Assembly (NCBI GenBank): GCA_937902125.1
Contig: CALDIB010000080.1
Coordinates: forward strand, 1 to 45,464
Length of the DNA: 45,464 nt
From: an uncultured Treponema sp.
GTDB taxonomy: Bacteria > Spirochaetota > Spirochaetia > Treponematales > Treponemataceae
Direction of reading: 5' to 3'
Under the pieces are notes generated by a model. The model searched no databases. It had not been told where the DNA came from and worked only from the letters and a program-made list of their open reading frames with translations. The first letter of the stretch is position 1; every line of letters begins with the position of its first letter. A program made the translations under genes and the position numbers. Below are positions 40,202-45,464 of the stretch, in pieces.

Positions 40202-41355
40202 CCCAAGAAAACCCTATGGACAAAAAAACGGAAATGGCGGCCTCAAGAAAGTCTCTTTCGTTGCAAGGACTTTTTTTAAAGTCCGACGGCGCCATAAGCC
40301 TTTTGGTAATCGTCTTGGGCTTTTTGTTCGCCACGATATTGATAGCGCTTGTGGGAAGAAATCCCGCCGGAATGTATAAGGCGCTCTTTCAGTCCATGAC
40401 TGGATTCAATTTGAACAACGGCAAGTGGAACGTCCGCTATATAGGCGAATGGTTAAACTATTCGGTTCCCTTTATTTTTTGCGGTTTCGCTATGGCCTTC
40501 GCTTCCCGAGTGGGCTTGTTCAACGTTGGCGGCGAAGGCCAATACATTGTGGGAATGACAATCGCGCAGGCCTGCGCCTTGTTCTTTCCCCAGATTCCCT
40601 TTTTCCAGCCGGCCGCGGCCTTGCTTTTGGCCCTTGCGGGAGGAGCCCTTTGGGGCGGAGTGGTGGGCTGGTTCAAGGCCCGCTTTGAAGTGTCGGAAGT
40701 TGTGTCCACAATCATGCTGAATTACATCGCGCTTTACATTTCAAGAATCGTGACGCTGGCCATTCCGGGAAGCAACACTTTTAAAACTCCAAATTTTCCC
40801 GCCACAGCCTCTTTAAAGCTTCCGTTTTTGACAAGGCTTTTCAACAACTCAAACCTTAACGCGGGCCTTTTTCTTTGCGCGGCCGGCGTTTTGGTTTACT
40901 ATATAATTATGGAAAAAACTACTGCCGGCTTTGCCATGCGCGCCACAGGCTTTAACAAGGAGGCCGCGCGGGCGGCGGGCATTCCGGTTTTGGCCAGCGT
41001 CGTGGCTTCCATGGCCATTTCAGGCGCCTTTGCCGGCATTGGCGGAGGAATCGTGGCTTTGGGCTCCTTCCGTTACGGCAGAATCATAACCGGAATGGAC
41101 AACTACGGCTTTACGGGAATGGCCGTGGCGCTTGTTGGAAACTGCTCCGCGCAAGGAACGGCCTTGGCCGGCCTCTTGTTCGGGCTTTTGCAAGCCTCCC
41201 AGTCGTTGATGCAGTCCAACAACATTCCAAAAGAAATAACTTTCATCATTCAAGGCTTGGTGGTGGTCTTCATCGCCTTAAAGACTGGCTTTAGGCTTTT
41301 CTTTGCGTGGAGGCTGAAAAAGCGGGCGGCCAAAAAAACAGGAGGCCAAAAATGA
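40198..41355 (+). CDS. Nucleoside ABC transporter permease, first subunit
   Basis: The 385-residue membrane protein of the BPD_transp_2 (YufP) type has about nine to ten hydrophobic segments, with conserved RVGLFNVGGEGQYIVGM, VVSTIMLNYIALY and the EAA-like loop RATGFNKEAARAAGIPV. It forms the translocation channel with the next gene. Its ATG overlaps the ATPase stop (ATGA), and its own stop overlaps the second permease start. Confidence 0.93.
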   Translation: MTQENPMDKKTEMAASRKSLSLQGLFLKSDGAISLLVIVLGFLFATILIALVGRNPAGMYKALFQSMTGFNLNNGKWNVRYIGEWLNYSVPFIFCGFAMAFASRVGLFNVGGEGQYIVGMTIAQACALFFPQIPFFQPAAALLLALAGGALWGGVVGWFKARFEVSEVVSTIMLNYIALYISRIVTLAIPGSNTFKTPNFPATASLKLPFLTRLFNNSNLNAGLFLCAAGVLVYYIIMEKTTAGFAMRATGFNKEAARAAGIPVLASVVASMAISGAFAGIGGGIVALGSFRYGRIITGMDNYGFTGMAVALVGNCSAQGTALAGLLFGLLQASQSLMQSNNIPKEITFIIQGLVVVFIALKTGFRLFFAWRLKKRAAKKTGGQK

Positions 41356-42260
41356 TTTGGTCAAGCCTTCCTTCCATTTTGATGATTGTCGCTCCCTTGC
41401 TAATCGCCGCGGCGGGCGGAATGATTTGCGAGCGCGCGGGCGTCGTCAACATCGCGCTTGAAGGCCTTATGGGAATCGGCGCCTTTACCGCGGCCACAGT
41501 CCATTACTTTATGGAAGCCGCCGGTTGCGGCCGCTGGGATTTGCTTGTGGCGCTTTTGGCCGCTTCTGTCGCCGCCACCGCCTTCACCACGATTCACGCT
41601 TACGCCGCCATCAGCCTAAACGCGGACCAAACCATAAGCGGCACAGGAATCAACTTGCTTTCCAGCGGAATCACGATTTTCTTAAGCCAAATATTTTTTC
41701 ACGCCGACAGAACCTTGCCTTTTCAAATGGGAATGCTTCCAGACAGAACGGGCTTTTATCCCACCCTTTGGATCGCGCTGGCGGTAATCTTGTTGGCTTG
41801 GTTTTTCCTTTACAAAACGCCTTTCGGACTTCGCCTTAGGGCTTGCGGCGAGCATCCCAACGCGGCGGCCAGCGTGGGCGTGAACATTTTTGGAATGCGC
41901 TATTTCGCCACCTTGCTTTCAGGATTTTTGGCGGGCCTTGCGGGAGCCTGCATGGTATTGACTGAATCGATTCAGTTTACCAGCAACACGATTAACGGAA
42001 CCGGCTTCATCGCGCTGGCCGCCGTGGCTTTTGGCCGTTGGAAGCCTTTGGGAATTGTCGGCTCCACATTTTTGTTCGGCCTGGCTTCCGCGCTCGCCGT
42101 TTTGGCTCACGACTTTTTCCCCAAGGCCCTGCAATTTTTGCCCGCGGAAGTTTTTAACATCGTTCCTTACGCCATAACCCTTTTTGCCCTTGTGGTTTTT
42201 AGCGGAAAGAACTACGCGCCGGCCGCCGACGGCAAACCCTATGTGACAAGAGGCTCTTGA
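41352..42260 (+). CDS. Nucleoside ABC transporter permease, second subunit
   Basis: The 302-residue YufQ-type permease has conserved ICERAGVVNIALEGLMGIGAFT-like segment near the N-terminus (ERAGVVNIALEGLM), SGTGINLLSSG and the loop RACGEHPNAAASVGVNIFGMR. ATG 41352 follows GGAGG by five bases and overlaps the previous stop; an upstream in-frame start would add 15 hydrophilic residues. The stop codon overlaps the HD gene ATG as TGATG. Confidence 0.92.
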   Translation: MIWSSLPSILMIVAPLLIAAAGGMICERAGVVNIALEGLMGIGAFTAATVHYFMEAAGCGRWDLLVALLAASVAATAFTTIHAYAAISLNADQTISGTGINLLSSGITIFLSQIFFHADRTLPFQMGMLPDRTGFYPTLWIALAVILLAWFFLYKTPFGLRLRACGEHPNAAASVGVNIFGMRYFATLLSGFLAGLAGACMVLTESIQFTSNTINGTGFIALAAVAFGRWKPLGIVGSTFLFGLASALAVLAHDFFPKALQFLPAEVFNIVPYAITLFALVVFSGKNYAPAADGKPYVTRGS

Positions 42261-43504
42261 TGAAATATAGCCGACTTATTTTAAAAATGTTTGAAGCCTT
42301 TTCCATTGAGCGCTGGAACGACTTGATTCGTCCCTTTGACTTGGTAGAGATGGACAAGGCGGCGGAAAAAATGGTTTTGGCCTACATCATCGGAAAATAC
42401 GAAGAGGCGGCCGGAAACAAAATCAACTGGAACTGGATGATAAACGCCTCACTTTTTGACCTTCTAAAAAAAATAGCGCTTTGCGACATAAAGGCTCCAG
42501 TGCAAGACTTAATCAAGGCTGAATATCCGTCGGAGTTTTTGCGCTTGAACGAATGGGTCTTGAACCAATACAAGCCTTACATCGACGACAAGGAATTTTT
42601 TTCCCAGTTCACCATTTACATCGGACAAAAGGCCAAGTCCATTCCCATTACTGACGAAGATTTATTGACAAGCCGCGTCTATTTGGCCGCTCACAAGTAT
42701 TCAACCATGCGCGAGCTTCAAATGCTGAAGCTTGTGAACGAGAGAGAGCGGTATGAAAAAATTGAAAGAGACCTTAACGCAAGCCTTGCCAAATATTCAA
42801 ACCTTCGCGGCCTGCAGCTTCTTTTGACCAAGCAGCGGCCCTTTGAATTTTTGCTCAAGATAGAGCAGTTGCGCTTTCAGCGCCGCTGGAACCAAACTCC
42901 CCGCGTTCCTTGCACAAGCGTTTTGGGCCACTGCTATTTTGTGGCGGCCATAACGATTTTGCTTCAAAAAGAATGCGGCTCGTCCCTTTGCAAAAAGCGC
43001 CTTTACAACAACTTTTTTTCCGCGCTCTTTCACGACTTGCCGGAAGCGGTGACCCGGGACATCATAAGCCCTGTAAAGCAGGCCACGGACGCGCTTCCTC
43101 AAATTGTAAAAAGCATTGAGGACGAAATTGTGGGCCGGGAGCTTGTTCCTCTTATGGAAGACTTTTACGCCTCGGAACTTATGTATTGGACAAGCGACGA
43201 ATTTGAAAACAGGGTTTTGCTTGGGGGAAAAAAGACGGCGGTTTCTTTTGAGGATTTGAACCAAAAATACAACGACGAAAAATTTTCTCCAGTGGACGGA
43301 AAACTTGTCCGCCTTGCCGACCACTTGAGCGCGCTTTTGGAAGCCGACATTTCCATCAAGCACGGAATCACAAGCGAGCACCTTGAAAGCGGCAGGGCCA
43401 ACATGCTGAAAAACCATCCTTTGGGAAAAGTCATCAACGGCATCGACTCTGGCGCCTTGTTCGCGGAAGTCACTGAAAAAAATAAAGTTGTCTCTAAAGA
43501 TTGA
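42260..43504 (+). CDS. HD-domain phosphohydrolase, YfbR-like, in the nucleoside operon
   Basis: The 414-residue protein has an N-terminal region (about 1-205) that I do not recognise and a C-terminal HD domain. Its metal motif is visible: His in SVLGHCYFVAA, HD in FHDLPEAVTRDI and later Asp in VRLADHLSALLEAD. The stretch HDLPEAVTRDIISPVK closely follows YfbR-type 5'-deoxynucleotidases, so a nucleotide phosphatase is inferred. It is translationally coupled to the transporter (TGATG), with AAGAGG six bases before the ATG, which suggests it processes imported or intracellular nucleosides/nucleotides. YfbR is normally about 200 residues, so the added N-terminal half is unusual. Confidence 0.8.
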   Translation: MKYSRLILKMFEAFSIERWNDLIRPFDLVEMDKAAEKMVLAYIIGKYEEAAGNKINWNWMINASLFDLLKKIALCDIKAPVQDLIKAEYPSEFLRLNEWVLNQYKPYIDDKEFFSQFTIYIGQKAKSIPITDEDLLTSRVYLAAHKYSTMRELQMLKLVNERERYEKIERDLNASLAKYSNLRGLQLLLTKQRPFEFLLKIEQLRFQRRWNQTPRVPCTSVLGHCYFVAAITILLQKECGSSLCKKRLYNNFFSALFHDLPEAVTRDIISPVKQATDALPQIVKSIEDEIVGRELVPLMEDFYASELMYWTSDEFENRVLLGGKKTAVSFEDLNQKYNDEKFSPVDGKLVRLADHLSALLEADISIKHGITSEHLESGRANMLKNHPLGKVINGIDSGALFAEVTEKNKVVSKD

Positions 43505-43529
43505 CAGCGGCAAAAAGCCCGCGTATGCT
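43501..43529 (+). promoter_or_regulatory. Promoter of the broken glycoside hydrolase gene
   Basis: A perfect TTGACA (43501-43506), overlapping the HD gene stop, and TATGCT (43524-43529) are spaced by 17 bases. The promoter is still intact although its gene is destroyed. Confidence 0.5.
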
Positions 43530-43594
43530 TAAAATCGTGAATCGAAAATCTCATTCCCGGTCAATCTTCCGCATTTTTTTTAAAGCAGGTTTTT

Positions 43595-43943
43595 ATGAAA
43601 AAGAATTTTTTTCCGCCGCGCTATGCCTTTTGGCGCTTTGTTCCCTTGCCTTCGCTAAAGACGCTTCAGTTCCTCGGGTGAACAAGACATTGCCTTTTCA
43701 CAAGGGAATCTCTGTCAACAACTGGCTTGAGATGTATGGCCATGGAAACGTTTTTAAGAACAATTATGACAAGAGCGACTTTTAAATGAATTTTATCCCA
43801 GCGGAGCCTGGCTTGACGGAAAGCAAGAATGGCATGGAGAGCAAGGCTTTTTCAGTTGGAAAAAAGTTGACGCGCTGGTTTTCACTTTTGACAAAAAAGG
43901 CGGAACAAAGGACATTTCCTTTAAGAACATAAGAATAAAATAA
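43595..43943 (+). pseudogene. Gutted secreted glycoside hydrolase (GH5-like) pseudogene
   Basis: From ATG 43595, MKKNFF would continue as a signal peptide (SAALCLLALCSLAFA), but the run of seven T has one base too few, so the frame shifts. The shifted frame gives KDASVPRVNKTLPFHKGISV, then NNWLEMYGHG and a stop after YDKSDF. This FHKGISVNNWLE...DF pattern resembles the start of GH5 cellulase-like domains. A different frame then gives GAWLDGKQEWHGEQGFFSWK, then KVDALVFTFDKKGGTKDISF and a short end at 43943, like the beta-rich tail of such enzymes. The whole catalytic barrel (some 300 codons) is missing. AGCAGG precedes the ATG. Assignment to GH5 rests on a short segment. Confidence 0.65.
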
Positions 43944-44095
43944 AAAGGAAATTGACGGCGGCCTTGCCATGCTTCCCGTTCTTGATCGGGAACTTTGCCA
44001 AAAATCAAGGACCGTTCAATCCTCTTGATTTTTTTTCGCGACTTGCATTATTCTTTTTTAAGCAAATTAAAATCAAAAGTTTAGGAGGAAGGTTT

Positions 44096-45025
44096 ATGAA
44101 AGTTCAAGCTCCTGGATTGAGCAAAGGCTTTGCCGCCTTTTGTTTTGTCATTGCCGCGGCGATTGTTGTTTTGGCAAATTCATGTACGGTGATTTCGCCA
44201 AACGAGCGGGGAGTGCAAGTGACTCTTGGACAAGTTGAAGGCGACGTCATTCAGCCCGGAATGAAATTTCACGCTCCCTTTATCACAAGAATCCGCAAGT
44301 TCCGGCTGGAGCCAAAGACCTACGAAGTTTCCTTCTCCTGCGGTCAAGACGGAGCGATTACAAAAGACATGCAGACTGTGGGAAGCACTGTCGCCGTCCG
44401 CTATGTTTACGACGAAAAGCGAATCATGGACATCGTGACCCGCTACCTGAACGATTCTGTCATTCAAAGCGCCATGCGGGACAACGTGAAGGCTTCTCTT
44501 AAAGAAACCGTCGGCCAATATTCAATTTACGATTTGGTCGAAAAGCAAAACGAAGTTACCGGCAGGGTGGCCGAGGCCATGCTTGCAAGAATGGCCGACT
44601 ATCCCATTGACATTTCCCAGACCACAATCACCAACTGGGATTGGTCCGACGACTTTGACAAGCAGATAAAGGAAACCGCCAACCGAGCCCAAGAGGTAAA
44701 GAAGGCGGAGCAGGATTTGAAGCTTGCCGAACAGCAGGCGCAAAAGCAGGTGAAGGAGGCGGAGGCAAAAAAAGCCGCCATCGAGCAGGAGGCCGAAGCC
44801 GCCCTTATCAAGGCGCAAAAAGAGGCCGAGGCCAAAAAGGTGGAGGCCGACGCGCTGGCCTATTACAACGCAAGGGTGGCGCAAAACTACCAAGTTGAGA
44901 TTCGCCTTAAGGAACTTGAAATCGAATTGGAGCGCGCCAAAAAGTGGGACGGCCGCCAAGTTCCGGAGTATGTTCCGCTTACTGCCGCAGGAGGAATCGT
45001 GAACCTTCCCAGCGCCAGAAACTAA
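44096..45025 (+). CDS. Prohibitin/SPFH-family membrane protein
   Basis: The 309-residue protein has one N-terminal membrane helix (about 10-29, ending LANSC), an SPFH/Band 7 domain (about 30-200, NERGVQVTLGQVEGDVIQPG, LEPKTYEVSFSC, YSIYDLVEKQNEVTGRVAEAM) and a long alanine/glutamate/lysine-rich coiled coil (about 200-285). These proteins form large membrane rings that scaffold or protect proteases such as FtsH. Cys 30 sits where a lipobox-like cysteine could be, but ANSC is not a good lipobox. AGGAGG lies about seven bases before ATG 44096. No partner gene such as NfeD is adjacent. Confidence 0.9.
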   Translation: MKVQAPGLSKGFAAFCFVIAAAIVVLANSCTVISPNERGVQVTLGQVEGDVIQPGMKFHAPFITRIRKFRLEPKTYEVSFSCGQDGAITKDMQTVGSTVAVRYVYDEKRIMDIVTRYLNDSVIQSAMRDNVKASLKETVGQYSIYDLVEKQNEVTGRVAEAMLARMADYPIDISQTTITNWDWSDDFDKQIKETANRAQEVKKAEQDLKLAEQQAQKQVKEAEAKKAAIEQEAEAALIKAQKEAEAKKVEADALAYYNARVAQNYQVEIRLKELEIELERAKKWDGRQVPEYVPLTAAGGIVNLPSARN

Positions 45026-45189
45026 TTTTAAGGCTAGAAAAAAGCTGTTTTCTGTTTTCCGCTCCGCCGCCTCTTGCGGCAAACAGCCCCCTAGGCATTG
45101 TCCCGGGGCTGGAGTTCTCCTCCCGAAGCCCGCCCAAAAGCCGCCCGAAAAAAAGAAAAAAAAAAATTCAAAAAAAGCGCGGTTTCCTC
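45026..45189. other. Intergenic region before the rrn promoter
   Basis: There is no convincing gene here. A compound hairpin can form at about 45051-45091 (GCTGTTT/AAACAGC, with GCCGC/GCGGC inside) and may end the prohibitin transcript, although it lacks a U-run. A purine-rich stretch follows (45140-45175). Confidence 0.5.
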
Positions 45190-45218
45190 TTGACAGTTTC
45201 CTCCAAAAGCGCTAGATT
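45190..45218 (+). promoter_or_regulatory. Ribosomal RNA operon promoter
   Basis: TTGACA (45190-45195) and TAGATT (45213-45218) have a 17-base spacer. Transcription would start near 45225, giving a leader of about 180 bases before the 16S. The leader (45225-45404) holds hairpins such as CAAAT/ATTTG near 45336-45350 and AGGCC-TTC-GGGCCT near 45383-45397. No gene is seen in it. Confidence 0.7.
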
Positions 45219-45404
45219 CTCTTTTACCGCTCTTGAACAGGGGCGGAGTTCTTTGGAAACAGAGGGAAGGGAAGAAAACGGTAAGGAAGGCGGAAGTCGG
45301 ACGAAGTCCGAAACATACGAATCCTATCAATTTTCAAATCAATAATTTGAGAGAGGGGTTCAGACAGAACGGGATGATTCTTAGGCCTTCGGGCCTTGGA
45401 TACA

Positions 45405-45464
45405 ATCGCGGAGAGTTTGATCCTGGCTCAGAACGAACGCTGGCGGCGCGTCTTAAGCATGCAA
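45405..45464 (+). rRNA. rrs: 16S ribosomal RNA, 5' end only
   Basis: AGAGTTTGATCCTGGCTCAG at 45412-45431 is the universal 16S start (primer-27F site). The 5' end is placed by counting back to the E. coli position 1. The following GAACGAACGCTGGCGG and CGCGTCTTAAGCATGCAA match the spirochaete/Treponema form. The gene runs off the window. Confidence 0.95.

Noticed and set aside
43952..44095. Upstream extension of the prohibitin gene
   Set aside because: It would add 48 residues before the membrane helix, has no ribosome site, and the AGGAGG before ATG 44096 is clear.
44944..45345. Open frame between the prohibitin gene and the rRNA
   Set aside because: It overlaps the prohibitin 3' end and runs through the rrn promoter and leader.
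1..45464. tRNA genes
   Set aside because: I looked for T-loop sequences of the GGTTCGAATCC type with adjoining cloverleaf stems and saw none; a tRNA scan was not possible.

Overview
The window is a 45.5 kb piece of a spirochaete chromosome, most likely a Treponema or close relative. The last 60 bases are the start of a 16S rRNA gene whose first variable bases (GAACGAACGCTGGCGGCGCGTCTTAAGCATGCAA in pieces: GAACGAACGCTGG, then GCGCGTCTTAAGCATGC) read as the Treponema type. The gene content agrees: an RRM RNA-binding protein, CheR/CheB, a PnrA/TmpC-type nucleoside lipoprotein transporter, a FliL-like protein, a PilZ-like protein, and several proteins that look restricted to spirochaetes. Genes lie on both strands in short operons. 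There is no prophage, CRISPR array, IS element with a transposase, or tRNA that I can see.

Layout. 1-1200 is a degraded, AT-rich island: about 90-base terminal inverted repeats (1-90 and 899-988) enclose a truncated DUF3795 remnant and a small lipoprotein, followed by a C-terminal scrap of a glycoside hydrolase-type protein. 1247-7100 holds lysC, dapB, a GGDEF protein, an RRM protein, and leuA preceded by a leucine-rich leader peptide and an intrinsic terminator, which together look like a classical attenuator. 7101-7593 has no gene but is packed with palindromic repeats. 7594-9830 is an exonuclease III-type gene and an M16-like lipoprotein that has lost its zinc motif. 9984-15575 is a carboxyltransferase gene divergent from oadG-oadA-oadB (sodium-pumping biotin decarboxylase); OadA carries two biotinyl domains. 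15758-24670 holds signalling and envelope genes: PilZ-like, double cNMP-binding protein, PHP phosphoesterase, ComM/YifB ATPase, cheR-cheB, RseC-like, TPR and polyprenyl synthase. 24794-27953 is an LpoB/COG3014/LPP20 envelope cluster. 28021-32719 holds rlmE, a LysM-M23 peptidase, and a minus-strand run hflX-fliL-like-membrane protein-ECF sigma-anti-sigma. 32817-37230 holds a large two-TM protein with acidic 12-residue repeats, a hotdog thioesterase and a DUF5312-like protein. 37288-37491 is an 84-bp tandem repeat. 37533-43504 is a BMP-type nucleoside ABC transporter operon ending in an HD/YfbR-like phosphohydrolase. 43595-43943 is a gutted glycoside hydrolase pseudogene. 44096-45025 is a prohibitin-family gene, followed by the rrn promoter and the 16S start.

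How it fits together. The biosynthetic genes feed lysine/diaminopimelate and leucine synthesis. The carboxyltransferase plus OadGAB suggest energy conservation from decarboxylation, or a transcarboxylase-type exchange between methylmalonyl-CoA and oxaloacetate/pyruvate. The nucleoside importer is coupled to a predicted nucleotidase.

Two regulatory patterns stand out. One is the leu attenuator. The other is a recurring promoter layout in which a good -35/-10 pair sits only 6 to 9 bases ahead of the start codon with no usable Shine-Dalgarno, which predicts leaderless or nearly leaderless mRNAs for at least seven genes. The two eroded hydrolase remnants at opposite ends of the window, the inverted-repeat island and the dispersed palindromic repeat family record past rearrangement.
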